Notes: generated by a model not told the origin, from the sequence alone. A stretch of 64,000 bases of DNA from CAVTSA01 sp963737225 (GCA_963737225.1 CAVTSA010000013.1:1-64000); one strand, 5' to 3'. Counted from the first letter of the stretch, positions 8,456 to 17,236 are shown. Numbers and translations are program-made.

Positions 8456-9469
8456 TCAGCTTCCGTCCGTGACGAGGACCGCGGACCCGCGGACGTCGCC
8501 GCGGCGGAGGCGGTCCAGTGCCACGTTCGCGTCTCCCAGGGGGTGCGCCTCGACGACGGTTCGGATCGGGACCCGCGGCGCCAGTGCCAGGAACTCCTCG
8601 CCGTCGGCGCGAGTCAGATTGGCGACCGAGCGGAGCACCCGTTCCTCCCATAAGAGGTCATAAGAGAAGGACGGGATGTCTGACATGTGGATGCCGCCGC
8701 AGACGACGGCTCCCCCGGGTCGGACCGCGCGGAGGGCCGCCGGGATCAGCTCTCCAACCGGCGCGAAGATGATCGCCGCGTCGAGCGGCACCGGGCCCGG
8801 TTGCAGCGAGTCGCCCACCCACTCGGCGCCCATCTCGAGCGCATAGGCGGCCGCGCGATCGTCACCTCTCCGCACGAACGCGTAAATGCGCTGCCCGCGG
8901 TGGCGTGCCACCTGGACGGCGATCGTCGCAGCCGCGCCGAACCCGTACAGACCCAGCGCGGGTGCGTCCCCGGCCAGCCGAAGGCAGCGATACCCGATGA
9001 GACCGGGACAGAGGAGAGGGGCCGCCTCGACGTCCGAATAGCGATCGGGGATGGGGTAGCAAAAGCGCTCATCGGCGACCATGTACTCGGCATATCCGCC
9101 GTCGACGGTGTAGCCGGTGAAGCGGGCGTTGGGGCAGAGGTTCTCCTGACCGGCGAGGCAGAACCGGCACGTACCGTCGGCCCACCCCAGCCACCCCACG
9201 CCGACCCGGGCGCCGTCCGCGAACCGTAGGCGGCCCGGCCCCCTCCCGACCACCGTAGCGACGACCTGGTGCCCGGGAACCAACGGCGAGCGGCGCGTCG
9301 GCAGCTCGCCGTCGACGATGTGCAGATCGGTGCGGCACACACCGCAGGCGCGGACACGCAAGAGAACCTGGCCGGGCCCCGGCTCGGGAACCGGCAGCTC
9401 GGTCAGGCGCAACCCTTGATGCGGGTGGTCGAGCACCGCGGCGCGCATGGTCGTGCTCACCCGGTCCAT
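8456..9469 (-). CDS. Zinc-dependent alcohol dehydrogenase (MDR superfamily)
   Basis: 337 residues. The catalytic-zinc site is recognisable: CGVCRTDLH (Cys near residue 40) and GHQVV (His near 68). The structural-zinc loop reads WADGTCRFCLAGQENLC, which keeps three cysteines but has Ala-Asp-Gly where the first Cys of the four-Cys set is expected. The nucleotide fold has LYGFGAAATIAVQVA. It resembles the AdhP-like group with the WLG motif before the zinc lobe. The upstream alternative Met (STTMRAAVL) would shorten it by seven residues. Substrate unknown. Confidence 0.8.
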   Translation of the reverse strand: MDRVSTTMRAAVLDHPHQGLRLTELPVPEPGPGQVLLRVRACGVCRTDLHIVDGELPTRRSPLVPGHQVVATVVGRGPGRLRFADGARVGVGWLGWADGTCRFCLAGQENLCPNARFTGYTVDGGYAEYMVADERFCYPIPDRYSDVEAAPLLCPGLIGYRCLRLAGDAPALGLYGFGAAATIAVQVARHRGQRIYAFVRRGDDRAAAYALEMGAEWVGDSLQPGPVPLDAAIIFAPVGELIPAALRAVRPGGAVVCGGIHMSDIPSFSYDLLWEERVLRSVANLTRADGEEFLALAPRVPIRTVVEAHPLGDANVALDRLRRGDVRGSAVLVTDGS

Positions 9470-9505
9470 CCTGCCGCGGCTCGTTACCTCCCTCCTTCCG
9501 CCTCG

Positions 9506-10669
9506 CTACCTCGTGGCCGGCTGCAGCTGCTCGGTCGCCAGCCGGGCCCCCTCGGCCATGGCCTCGAACTTCGCCCACGTGATGGTGGGGACCACGGCCG
9601 ACATGCCGGCACCGGTCTGGAAGCCGCAGTCCGATCCGGCCATGATGTTCTCCTGCCCCACCAGCCTCGCGTACCGGGTCAGCCGCTGTGCGACCAGCTC
9701 GGGGTGCTCGATGTAGTTGTTGGTGGAGTCGATCACGCCCGGGATCAGCACCTTCCCCTCGGGCAGCTTCAGCTCCTCGAACAGCTGCCACTCGTGCTCG
9801 TGGCGCGGGTTGCAGGCCTCGAACGAGATCGCGTTGGGCCGTGCCGCGAAGACGATGTCGATGATGTCCTTGAGGGCGACATCCCGGTTGTGGGGGCCCT
9901 CGTAGTTGCCCCAGCAAAGGTGCATCCGCATCTGGTCAGGGTCGATGCCCGAGGTGGCGTGGTTCAGCGCCTCCACGTTCAACCGCGCCACCCGTCGGAA
10001 CTCCTCCAGGCTTTCGTCCGGAAACTGAATGTGCCGGCCCATCGCGAGGTCCGGGCAGTCGATCTGGAGCACGAAGCCGGAGCGGGCGATGGCCTCGTAC
10101 TCCTCCTTCATGGCGTCCGCCAGAGCGCCCAGGTACGCCTCGTGGCTGGGGTAGTACTGGTTGCGGAGGAAGAGCGCGATCACCCCTGGCGAGGCCGCGG
10201 ACATGAAGACGTCTGCCGCCTTGACGCCCTCGGTGGCGGCGCGAAGGTTGTCGATGTCGGCCCGCACCTGGTCGTGATCCCTGACCCGAACCTCTCCGAT
10301 GCAGGCGGGCATGGACATCGCGACGGCGTCGGGGTCGGCTCCCATGTCCCGGTACATCTTCTGGGCGTACTCGGGGTAGTCGACCAGGTCGCCCATCCCG
10401 ATCATCTCGCCCTTGCCCCCGAAGCCGGTGAGGCGGTCCTTGACATAGGTCGAGTAGAGGGACTTGCCCATCTCGCCGTCGTTGAGGACGTCCACCCCGG
10501 CGTCGGCCTGCTTGCGGACGATCTCGGACACCGCCTCGCGTACGCGTCTGGCCAGTGCCGCCTCGTCGCCCTGGCCGGCCTCGTGAGCGACGAGCATCTG
10601 GACCAGGTCGGGCGGTCGGGGCAAGCTGCCCGTGTGGGTGGTCAGGATCCTGTCCACGCTGCGCTTCAT
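9506..10669 (-). CDS. Cobalamin-independent methionine synthase II family protein (MetE C-terminal-like)
   Basis: About 387 residues, equivalent to the C-terminal barrel of MetE only, the size of the stand-alone family that also includes epoxyalkane:CoM transferases. Start: TTHTGSLPRP; zinc-ligand regions HLCWGNYEGPHN and IMAGSDCGFQ supply the two cysteines, with DGEMGKSLY early. Without the N-terminal MetE half it is unlikely to be a normal folate-dependent methionine synthase; alkyl transfer to or from a thiol is more likely. The ATG at 10669 has GGGAG 8 nt upstream; a GTG three codons earlier is the alternative. Confidence 0.8.
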   Translation of the reverse strand: MKRSVDRILTTHTGSLPRPPDLVQMLVAHEAGQGDEAALARRVREAVSEIVRKQADAGVDVLNDGEMGKSLYSTYVKDRLTGFGGKGEMIGMGDLVDYPEYAQKMYRDMGADPDAVAMSMPACIGEVRVRDHDQVRADIDNLRAATEGVKAADVFMSAASPGVIALFLRNQYYPSHEAYLGALADAMKEEYEAIARSGFVLQIDCPDLAMGRHIQFPDESLEEFRRVARLNVEALNHATSGIDPDQMRMHLCWGNYEGPHNRDVALKDIIDIVFAARPNAISFEACNPRHEHEWQLFEELKLPEGKVLIPGVIDSTNNYIEHPELVAQRLTRYARLVGQENIMAGSDCGFQTGAGMSAVVPTITWAKFEAMAEGARLATEQLQPATR

Positions 10670-10678
10670 CTCGCTCAC

Positions 10679-10897
10679 TCCCTCGGGTCAACCCAGACGC
10701 CCAGCCAACAGTCGTGCCCGCGCCGGCTCCCGTCGCGCACGTCAGCCGACCGGTTGGCAGAATCCTGGGTGCAGGCTAGCACCTGGCGATCGGGTCTGAG
10801 TCATCGAGGCCGGTGGCGATCCCTGGGGTCGCACTCGCGTCCACCACCGGCACGCAGACCCCGGGCGAGGCCGCGCTCCGGTCTCGGGGAACGGTTG
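10679..10897. other. Spacer with no recognised gene
   Basis: No convincing coding sequence. One GGTGC…GCACC dyad near 10770-10785 contains CTAGCACC, the reverse of the GTGCTAGC core found twice near 46.1 kb, but only a single copy is present. It could be part of the promoter region of the MetE-like gene. Confidence 0.35.
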
Positions 10898-11057
10898 GAT
10901 CTGGGCCGGTATCCGTACCTCCACTCGACTCCAGCCGAGCTGCTGCGCCGGCTCGGGCGGACCGACGAGGCGCGGGTTGGCCTTCCGCCGCGCGCTCGAC
11001 CTGACCCGGATCGAACCCGAGCGCCGGTTCTTGCGGCGACGCCTGGACCAGCTCTGA
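10898..11057 (+). pseudogene. Remnant of an ECF sigma factor (SigJ/DUF6596-type C-terminus), frameshifted
   Basis: The frame first reads LGRYPYLHSTPAELLRRLGRTDEARV and then, one base shifted, AFRRALDLTRIEPERRFLRRRLDQL and a stop. Joined, these match the conserved C-terminal helix pair of large ECF sigma factors with a DUF6596-type tail. One extra T at GGGTTGGCC (about 10980) explains the shift. Everything upstream of this tail is missing, so this is a dead fragment regardless of the indel. Confidence 0.55.
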
Positions 11058-11185
11058 GCCGCAGACCTCGATCGCGCGAACCGCGCCGTCGTTGATCAGG
11101 ATCTCAGGGCCGAGCCGCGACGCCAGAGATCATAACTGAACAGCGACCCGCACAGAAAATCACACTGTGCAATACTCATATACCC

Positions 11186-11374
11186 GTGCAGGACACGCAC
11201 CAAGTAGCGATGCCGCCGGGGTGGTCCGAGGAGGATGTGGCCAAGCTCGAAGGAGCGATCAGGGAGGAGGTCGCACGCCAGCTCGCACGCGTGCTCAACG
11301 ACCCCGTCACCCTCTGCAACCTCCTTCTGGTCAGGCTGCAGACGCCCCACCTCGTCCAACTGGACCGCGACTGA
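11186..11374 (+). CDS. Small hypothetical protein (62 aa)
   Basis: GTG start (VQDTHQVAMPPGWSEEDV) leading into an amphipathic helical protein, KLEGAIREEVARQLARVLNDPV then LCNLLLVRLQTPHLV. TACTCATATA just upstream could supply a -10 box. Codon bias looks protein-like, but no family is recognised and no neighbour informs its role. It could be an unselected ORF. Confidence 0.35.
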   Translation: MQDTHQVAMPPGWSEEDVAKLEGAIREEVARQLARVLNDPVTLCNLLLVRLQTPHLVQLDRD

Positions 11375-11597
11375 AGGACCCGGCCCGCGAGGTGCGGACC
11401 GGATCGGCGTGAAAAGGGGAGGGAATCTCGGTAGGTGCGCCTGAGAGTACCGCCTGGGTTCCGCGTACCTGAGTGCCGAGTTTTCGAGGATGCGACAAAT
11501 CCTTGGTGGGACGATGCCGGCCTCATCTGCAGCCGTCTGGGCGGACCGCCTCAGGACGCGATGGGAACCTGCGGTCGCGGCCGGGATAGGGGCGGCT
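11375..11597. other. Spacer with no recognised gene
   Basis: Between the small ORF and the tRNA genes. Slightly less GC-rich than its surroundings; several short frames, none protein-like. It would hold the 3' trailer of the minus-strand tRNA transcript. Confidence 0.35.
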
Positions 11598-11673
11598 TGG
11601 TGGGCCGCCGTGGACTCGAACCACGTACCTCCGCGTTATCAGCACGGCGCTCTGCCTGATGAGCTAGCGGCCC
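11598..11673 (-). tRNA. tRNA-Ile (GAT)
   Basis: Minus-strand cloverleaf with acceptor stem GGGCCGC/GCGGCCC, anticodon loop CTGATAA between stems CCGTG and CGCGG, TψC loop GGTTCGAGTCC, discriminator A and encoded CCA. The genomic order on this strand is tRNA-Trp then tRNA-Ile, 19 bp apart, probably one transcript. Confidence 0.93.
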
Positions 11674-11692
11674 CAAGGGTCGGACCAGGGGT

Positions 11693-11768
11693 TGGCACGG
11701 GCGGAAGGACTCGAACCCTCAACCCTCGGTTTTGGAGACCGATGCTCTGCCAGTTGAGCTACGCCCGT
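11693..11768 (-). tRNA. tRNA-Trp (CCA)
   Basis: Acceptor ACGGGCG/CGCCCGT, anticodon stem TCGGT/ACCGA with loop CTCCAAA, so anticodon CCA. T-loop GGTTCGAGTCC, discriminator G and encoded CCA. Confidence 0.93.
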
Positions 11769-11785
11769 GAGTCCGGGCCCCCATG

Positions 11786-12439
11786 TTACTGAACACCCCG
11801 GGTGAGTGCGCCGATCGCCGCGTGGCAGCGGGAGGTGGTCGCGACCAGGGCCGGACGCGCCGCCGCGCGGCACCGCGCTCGCGCCTCCAGGACCGCTTGC
11901 ACCGGGATACCGGCGATCCCTTGGGTGAGATGGAGGCACCGGAAGATTGCCGGCTCGTAGCCCCGGGCCAGCGCGCCTTCGGTCAGCACATCGCCCAGAT
12001 CCCAGTCGCGCGGCGCGTGGAGAACCGGGCAGTGCGCGGGCTCGACACAGGTGGCGGGGCAGCGCCATCCCGCGGCCGAGAGGAAGCGGACGCCGCCCGC
12101 CCCCTCCACCTCGTACGGAAGGGCCCACCCCGCCGGCGCGGCGGTCGGCACGGCATTCAGCTCCGAGGCCAGCCAGGTCCACAACAGGTGGGGCTGAAAG
12201 GGTGCCGGCACCAGGAAGTCCGCCCCGTCCGCCTCGCCCAACCACTTCATGAGATGGTCCGACCACTCGGCGCGCACCACCTTCACCAGCGGATCGCCAT
12301 CGAACTCCGCGACCGCGCGCGCCTGCGGCGAACGGTCGACGATCACCACCGGCCCGGCCACCTGCCCACGCTCCACTCCCCGACGGAGCTGGCGGGCGTG
12401 GTAGCAGCCGATCTCGCCGCCGCCGATGACGACCAGCAT
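11786..12439 (-). CDS. Conserved hypothetical protein with Rossmann-like N-terminus
   Basis: 217 residues beginning MLVVIGGGEIGCYHARQL, a nucleotide-binding-like GGGEIG turn, followed by a strand ending VVIVDRSP. The middle contains LVPAPFQPHLLWTWLASEL and several Cys/His (GWRCPATC, PAHCPVLH), which could bind metal. Start ATG is preceded by TAGGAGGCG, a good ribosome site. It diverges from the phosphatase gene by 24 bp. I do not recognise a characterised family. Confidence 0.65.
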   Translation of the reverse strand: MLVVIGGGEIGCYHARQLRRGVERGQVAGPVVIVDRSPQARAVAEFDGDPLVKVVRAEWSDHLMKWLGEADGADFLVPAPFQPHLLWTWLASELNAVPTAAPAGWALPYEVEGAGGVRFLSAAGWRCPATCVEPAHCPVLHAPRDWDLGDVLTEGALARGYEPAIFRCLHLTQGIAGIPVQAVLEARARCRAAARPALVATTSRCHAAIGALTRGVQ

Positions 12440-12463
12440 CGCCTCCTACCATCGCACTCCGAA

Positions 12464-13222
12464 GTGCCTGAACCCACAACGCACGACCTTCCCGTCCTGC
12501 TCGTGGGCGACGTCCATGGGGACCTGCAGCGGCTGTTCCCGGCCATCGCCGGCTACGACCCGCAGCGCTGGCACACCATCTTCGTGGGCGATCTGGTCGA
12601 CGGCCGCGAGTTCGGCGTCGGGGCGCTCCGCTTCGCCCGGGACCGGCCCAATACGACTGTCTTGCTGGGGAACCACGAGATCGCCATGCTGGCGGCGCTC
12701 GACGACCGCAAGAACCGGGGCGAGCCGTTTCTGCGCTGGGTCGGCATCGGCGGCCAGCTTCACGACCTGCAAGAGCTGGCGGGCGACGAGCCGCTGCAAG
12801 CCTGGCTGCGCGAGCGGCCGGTCGCCACCCTGCTGCCGGACGGCACCCTCGTGCAGCACTCCGACAACGACGGGCTGGGGCGTCTCGTCGACCACCCGGC
12901 CGCCGACGCCATCGACGCCATAGACGCCGTCGAAGCCGTCAACTCCGCCGCTCGCGACGCGCTCGTGGCCGGCGACTACCAGACCCTGTGGGACCTTCTC
13001 TCCCCGCAGCACGTCTTCGAGCAGCAGCCGCTGCGCCTCGCGCACTGGCTGGAGCGAACCGGTGCCCGTCGCGTCGTCCACGGGCACACCCCGCACCGCG
13101 AGCGAGGGCCGCGCGTGTACGCGGGCGGGCGTGCGATCAATGTCGACGGAGGCCTCGCCCGTCGCGGCCGGTGGCAGGGCCGGGGCCCGGCCGGCGCGAG
13201 CGTCGCTCCGCTGCCGCCGTGA
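12464..13222 (+). CDS. Metallophosphoesterase (PP2A/ApaH-like)
   Basis: 252 residues with all calcineurin-like motifs in order: GDVHGD (residue ~15), GDLVDG (~40), GNHE (~66) and HGHTPHRE near the C-terminus, followed by INVDGG. These coordinate a two-metal centre; substrates could be phosphoproteins or dinucleoside polyphosphates. GTG start with TACCAT 11 nt upstream. A longer in-frame upstream extension would cross the divergent gene and is rejected. Confidence 0.8.
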   Translation: MPEPTTHDLPVLLVGDVHGDLQRLFPAIAGYDPQRWHTIFVGDLVDGREFGVGALRFARDRPNTTVLLGNHEIAMLAALDDRKNRGEPFLRWVGIGGQLHDLQELAGDEPLQAWLRERPVATLLPDGTLVQHSDNDGLGRLVDHPAADAIDAIDAVEAVNSAARDALVAGDYQTLWDLLSPQHVFEQQPLRLAHWLERTGARRVVHGHTPHRERGPRVYAGGRAINVDGGLARRGRWQGRGPAGASVAPLPP

Positions 13223-13250
13223 GGGGGCCCGGAGGTAGACTCACGCGTGC

Positions 13251-13805
13251 ATGCATCAGGCACTCGCCGACCGGCCGGGGTCGGCAGAACAGGGTCACGT
13301 CCTGGTGTCGGCAAGGCGCATCGCGCGCCGGGTGCGTGAGCTGGGCGCCGAGATCTCGGAGCGGTTCAGTGATCTCGAGCAGCCGCTGGTTCTGGTCGTC
13401 GTCCTGAAAGGTGGGATCGTCTTTGCCGCCGATCTGATGCGGTCGCTGACGATCCCGGTCGAGGTCGAGTTCGTCCGCGCGGCGAGCTACGGCAACGGCA
13501 CCGCCAGCGCGGGCCAGGTCGCGTTCTCCCACCTCGTCGAAGGGCCGCTGGCGGGCCGGGACCTCCTGGTGGTGGAGGACATCGTCGACTCCGGCCGGAC
13601 CCTGGAGCTGATCCTGAAGAGGCTGCGCCGGTCACGCCCCGCCTCGCTGCACCTGGTGACGCTGCTCGACCGGAACGCGCGGCGGGCGGTTCCGATCGAC
13701 ATCGACTTCACCGGGTTCGCCATCCCGGACCGGTTCGTGATCGGGTACGGCCTGGACTACGCCGGCCGCTATCGCGAGCTGCCCGACATCCGCACGCTCG
13801 ACTGA
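13251..13805 (+). CDS. hpt: Hypoxanthine phosphoribosyltransferase
   Basis: 184 residues. It converts hypoxanthine/guanine and PRPP to nucleotides in the cytoplasm. The PRPP-binding signature LLVVEDIVDSGRTL is at about residue 103, the LVVVLKGG loop near 46 and the C-terminal VIGYGLDYAGRYRELP. ATG at 13251, 9 nt after a TAGACT -10 box. Confidence 0.9.
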   Translation: MHQALADRPGSAEQGHVLVSARRIARRVRELGAEISERFSDLEQPLVLVVVLKGGIVFAADLMRSLTIPVEVEFVRAASYGNGTASAGQVAFSHLVEGPLAGRDLLVVEDIVDSGRTLELILKRLRRSRPASLHLVTLLDRNARRAVPIDIDFTGFAIPDRFVIGYGLDYAGRYRELPDIRTLD

Positions 13806-13840
13806 CACCGCCGCCGCCGGCCGGAAAGCGGTGGTCGGGA

Positions 13841-13888
13841 CCGGCTCCGGAGCGGCCGTCTGCCGTCCGGCGGACGCCTCGGAGCCGG
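13841..13888. terminator. Long hairpin between convergent hpt and padR
   Basis: CCGGCTCCG (13841-13849) pairs with CGGAGCCGG (13880-13888), with an inner stem GTCTGCCG/CGGCGGAC. Bidirectional terminator-like, although there is no T tract. It also resembles an inverted twin of GCTCCGGAGC with centres 32 bp apart. Confidence 0.55.
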
Positions 13889-13903
13889 GTGACTGGAGGG
13901 GGG

Positions 13904-14536
13904 TTACGACTCCGCGGGAGTCTCCGTGGTGTCGCTGCTCTCGCCGAGGATCGCGTAGATCGACCGGCGCGCCTCGTTCAGGATCTGCAGCGCGCGCTTG
14001 ACCTGGTCCTCGCTCCCCGCGTGGCCGACCTGGAGGACTGCGGCGGCGAGCTGCATGGCGGCGTCGCGGAGCTGAAACGCCGGGGGTGAGACCTCATCGG
14101 CCACGCCCTGCCAGGGCGGCGTCGCCTTCTGCAGGCGCTCCGCCTCGGTTCTCCCGGCGTCGGTGAGGGAGTAGAGGCGCTTGCCCTCGGTCTCCTCGCT
14201 GGCCAGCAGCCCTTCGTCCTCGAGCAACTGCAGGGTGGGGTAGATCGACCCGGCCGAAGGTCGCCAGAACCCGCCCGAGCGGGCCTCCAGCTCGCGGATC
14301 ATCTCGTAGCCGTGCATCGACTTCTCGAGCAGCAGCGTCAAGATGGCGGCGCGCACGTCCCCCCGGCGCGCCCGGGGGCCGCCCGGAAACCTGCCCCAAG
14401 GGCCGCCACGGCCCCCGAACCCGCGCGCCTTCATGCGCATATGGGGCGGGAAGGGTCCTCCCTGCTCGAAAGGTCCTTCGCGATCAAAGGTGGGAGGTCC
14501 GCCACCCCATTCGCCCTTGAAATGTCGTCCGTACAT
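13904..14536 (-). CDS. PadR family transcriptional regulator with Gly/Pro-rich N-terminus
   Basis: About 210 residues. The first ~65 are Gly/Pro/Arg-rich and low complexity (GGRGGPWGRFPGG). The PadR winged helix follows: RRGDVRAAILTLLLEKSMHGYEMIRELEARSGGFWRPSAGSIYPTLQLLEDEGLL, then a helical C-terminal dimer region. ATG chosen because AAGGAGAA lies just upstream; an in-frame start ten codons earlier is weaker. The upstream spacer has TATCGCGACATATCG (14578-14592), a candidate self-operator. Confidence 0.85.
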   Translation of the reverse strand: MYGRHFKGEWGGGPPTFDREGPFEQGGPFPPHMRMKARGFGGRGGPWGRFPGGPRARRGDVRAAILTLLLEKSMHGYEMIRELEARSGGFWRPSAGSIYPTLQLLEDEGLLASEETEGKRLYSLTDAGRTEAERLQKATPPWQGVADEVSPPAFQLRDAAMQLAAAVLQVGHAGSEDQVKRALQILNEARRSIYAILGESSDTTETPAES

Positions 14537-14640
14537 GATGTTCTCCTTGTTGAGCGTGTCTCGCACGCTCGTTTTCCTATCGCGACATATCGTAACACGT
14601 CGAGTACGAGATTGCGAGTCACCTGCGAGAATCCGGCTTC

Positions 14641-15357
14641 ATGGCGGAGCTCTTCCTGCAGCGCATGTCCTGGCCTCAGATCGAGGCCGCGATCTCCTAC
14701 GGCGCTACCACGGCGGTGGTCTGCGCCGCGTCCACCGAGCAGCATGGCCCACATCTGCCGCTGGCGACCGACGAGCTGCTCGGGGAGGCCTACGCCCGCG
14801 GCGTCGCCGAGCGCCTCGGGAACACGCTGGTAGCACCGGTGATCCGCCCCGGCTGCTCCGAGCACCACATGGCCTTCGCGGGGAGTCTCACGATCCCGGC
14901 TGAGCTGCTGATGGATCTGCTGGACCAGGACCTGGCCTCGCTGCGGCGGCATGGGTTCACCCGGTTCAAGGTGTTCTCCAGTCACGGTGGCAACTACCCT
15001 CCGCTCGCCCGGTGGGCAGCGGAGCGGCCGCACCCCGACGTCCAGGTGGCGACCAGCCCCCGCATCTTCGACGTTGCCTTCGATGCCATCCGCCCCTTCG
15101 GGCGCACCGACCATGTGGGCCCCCACGCAGACGTGATCGAGACCTCGATGATGCTCTACCTGCATCCCGACCTCGTCGACATGGATCGTGCCGCTCCCGG
15201 CTTCGTAGGCGAGGCTCGGTTCGAAGATCTGGTCGGCGGCAACTTCCGCGACTTCTCCGCGAACGGCATCATCGGCGACCCGGTCGGGGCGAGCCCGGTG
15301 ATCGGAAAAGCCGCCCTCGACGCGATCTGTGGCCATCTGGCGGAGGTGTTCGCGTAG
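14641..15357 (+). CDS. Creatininase family amidohydrolase
   Basis: 238 residues. The family's metal-site motifs are present: STEQHGPHLPLATDE (residue ~31), HHMAF, FKVFSSHGGN, and HADVIETSMML. Creatininase-fold enzymes open cyclic amides or act in cofactor biosynthesis (MftE, formamide hydrolases). Next to a peptide/nickel-type ABC importer, so catabolism of an imported amide is plausible (inference). Confidence 0.8.
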   Translation: MAELFLQRMSWPQIEAAISYGATTAVVCAASTEQHGPHLPLATDELLGEAYARGVAERLGNTLVAPVIRPGCSEHHMAFAGSLTIPAELLMDLLDQDLASLRRHGFTRFKVFSSHGGNYPPLARWAAERPHPDVQVATSPRIFDVAFDAIRPFGRTDHVGPHADVIETSMMLYLHPDLVDMDRAAPGFVGEARFEDLVGGNFRDFSANGIIGDPVGASPVIGKAALDAICGHLAEVFA

Positions 15358-15422
15358 GGCCGCGACAGCACCATTTCGCTCACCGTACCCGGAGGTGCGC
15401 CGGCCGCGCATTGGGAAACTTG

Positions 15423-15458
15423 CCAGCCCGGGACGTTCATGCTCTCCTGTTGGGCTGG
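15423..15458 (+). terminator. Hairpin downstream of the creatininase gene
   Basis: CCAGCCC…GGGCTGG, 7-bp stem with a 22-nt loop, 66 bp after the stop. No U tract, so termination efficiency is uncertain. The rest of 15358-15590 shows no gene and presumably carries the ABC operon promoter. Confidence 0.35.
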
Positions 15459-15606
15459 AGGCCGCTTTCAGCCCGAAGCTCGATCGCGCGACAGGCCATG
15501 GCGATTCGTCAAACTGCGTCCGACGCACGGGTACCGGTGACCCTGGGAGTGCGGCGCGAGCGCGGCCCCCGAGATACGGCCGGTCAGCGTGAATTGGAGG
15601 AGGAGT

Positions 15607-15645
15607 GTGAGAGTGAAGTCCGCCAACAGGACATTTGCGCAATGA
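15607..15645 (+). other. Short upstream ORF overlapping the lipoprotein start (ATGA)
   Basis: GGAGGAGGA at ~15596-15604 is the strongest ribosome site in the region. It is followed not by the lipoprotein ATG but by GTG codons opening a 12-codon frame (VRVKSANRTFAQ) whose TGA overlaps the lipoprotein ATG as ATGA. The lipoprotein ATG has no good site of its own, so coupled reinitiation is likely. Confidence 0.45.
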
Positions 15646-17225
15646 AGCGCCGGGTGCTCGCGCTCTGCGCGCTCGCGGCCCTGTTCGTCGTGGCGTGTGG
15701 GAGCAATACGTCAGGGTCGAGCGGGAATCAGCAGGGTGGCACGCTGACCGTCGGTACCGGCACCGACGCCGACACGCTCGACCCGGCCGCCCAGACCACG
15801 ACGATCGTCGGCGCGATGGTCAACATGGTGGTCGAGCCGCTGGTGCAGCTCAGCAAGGACGGCAAGATCGTCCCGGACCTCGCCACCAGCTGGTCGATGT
15901 CGCCGGACGGCCTGACCTACACCTTCAACCTGCGCCAGAACGTCAAGTTCTCGGACGGTGAGGCCTTGAACTCGGCGGCCGTGGTGAAGAGCCTGGACCG
16001 TCTCAACGCCCCGCAGACGTTCTCGGCGCAGCCGGGTGCAGGGCTCGACCTCATCAAGGACGTGACCGCGGTCAGCAACTCCCAGGTGCACGTCACGCTC
16101 TCGCAGGCGTTCTCGCCGTTCGTCGAAGCCCTGACGCAGGTCACGGCCGGGATCATGGCGCCCAACTCGTTCAACCAGAACGGCAACTCGCTGGCCAAGG
16201 TGGTCTGGCCGATCGGCACCGGCCCCTACACCTACACCGGGCGGGTGATCGGTGAGCAGCTGAACTTCAGCCGCAACCCCAGCTACTGGGGGACCAAGCC
16301 TGCCTACGCCAAGCAGGTCTACAAGGTCGTGCCCGACGCGGCGTCGCGGGAGGCGCTGGTCAGGTCCGCGCAGGCGCAGGTCATCCTGACCCCGCCGCCG
16401 AACGACCTGCCCGACCTCGAGAAGAGCGGCTCCGGGGTGAAGGTGATCCTGGGCCCGGACGATCGCATGATCGGCGTCGTCGTCAACACCCAGGACCCGC
16501 GGGTCCCCCAACTCAACAACCCGCTGGTCAGGCAGGCGCTGAACTGGGCGATCAACAAGACCCAGATCATCGACAAGATCCAGTTCGGGGCCGCCAAGCC
16601 GCTGACGGCGCCGCTGGCCTCGTCGGTCTTCGGCTACTGCAACACCACCGGTCAGAACAGCTACCAGTACGACATCAACAAGGCGAAGTCGCTGCTGCAG
16701 CAGGCGGGGGCAACGAACCTGTCGATCACGTTCGCCTCACCCAACGGCCACTACGCGAACGACTACGAGGTCTCTCAGGCGGTGGCGGCAGACCTGGAGG
16801 CGATCGGCATCAAGGTCACCATCCCCAACCCGCCGACCTGGCCCAGCTACGTCTCGCAGATCAACGTCGCCCCGGCGCAGGCCACGGTGGATCTTTCTCT
16901 CTTGGGATGGGCGCCCGCCTATCTGGACGCCTCCCAGGCCTACCAGATCTTCGAGAGCTCACAGATCCCGCCGGCCGGCCTCAACACGTCCTACTGGTCG
17001 ACGGCACCGACGGATGCCCTGATCGCGCAGGGCCAGTCCGCGACCGACAAGTCGACCGCGCAGTCCGACTACTGCCAGGCGGCGAAGAACGTCTGGAATG
17101 CGGCGCCCTGGCTCTGGCTCTACAATCCAGAGAACCCGATCGTGACCACTACCACGGTCAAGAACGTCTTCGGCCTCCCCAACGAGCAGGTGGTCACGGC
17201 GTTCGCGCAGCCGACTTCGTCCTAG
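15642..17225 (+). CDS. ABC transporter substrate-binding lipoprotein, peptide/nickel (family 5)
   Basis: 527 residues. Signal peptide with lipobox MKRRVLALCALAALFVVAC (lipidated Cys ~19), then GGTLTVGTGTDADTLDPA, the SBP_bac_5 start. Typical motifs VEPLVQLSKDGKIVPDLATSWSMS and YTFNLRQNVKFSDGEALNSAAVV follow. It delivers oligopeptides or similar ligands to the membrane permeases encoded next. Binding specificity is not evident. The start overlaps a short leader ORF. Confidence 0.88.
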   Translation: MKRRVLALCALAALFVVACGSNTSGSSGNQQGGTLTVGTGTDADTLDPAAQTTTIVGAMVNMVVEPLVQLSKDGKIVPDLATSWSMSPDGLTYTFNLRQNVKFSDGEALNSAAVVKSLDRLNAPQTFSAQPGAGLDLIKDVTAVSNSQVHVTLSQAFSPFVEALTQVTAGIMAPNSFNQNGNSLAKVVWPIGTGPYTYTGRVIGEQLNFSRNPSYWGTKPAYAKQVYKVVPDAASREALVRSAQAQVILTPPPNDLPDLEKSGSGVKVILGPDDRMIGVVVNTQDPRVPQLNNPLVRQALNWAINKTQIIDKIQFGAAKPLTAPLASSVFGYCNTTGQNSYQYDINKAKSLLQQAGATNLSITFASPNGHYANDYEVSQAVAADLEAIGIKVTIPNPPTWPSYVSQINVAPAQATVDLSLLGWAPAYLDASQAYQIFESSQIPPAGLNTSYWSTAPTDALIAQGQSATDKSTAQSDYCQAAKNVWNAAPWLWLYNPENPIVTTTTVKNVFGLPNEQVVTAFAQPTSS

Positions 17226-17236
17226 ACGGCGCAACA

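Noticed and set aside
9269..11095. 608-codon plus-strand open frame
   Set aside because: Antisense to the alcohol dehydrogenase and MetE-like genes for most of its length; only the last ~60 codons hold a real (sigma) remnant.
15012..15641. In-frame N-terminal extension of the substrate-binding lipoprotein
   Set aside because: It overlaps the creatininase gene and would bury the lipoprotein signal peptide; the ATG at 15642 gives a perfect lipobox.
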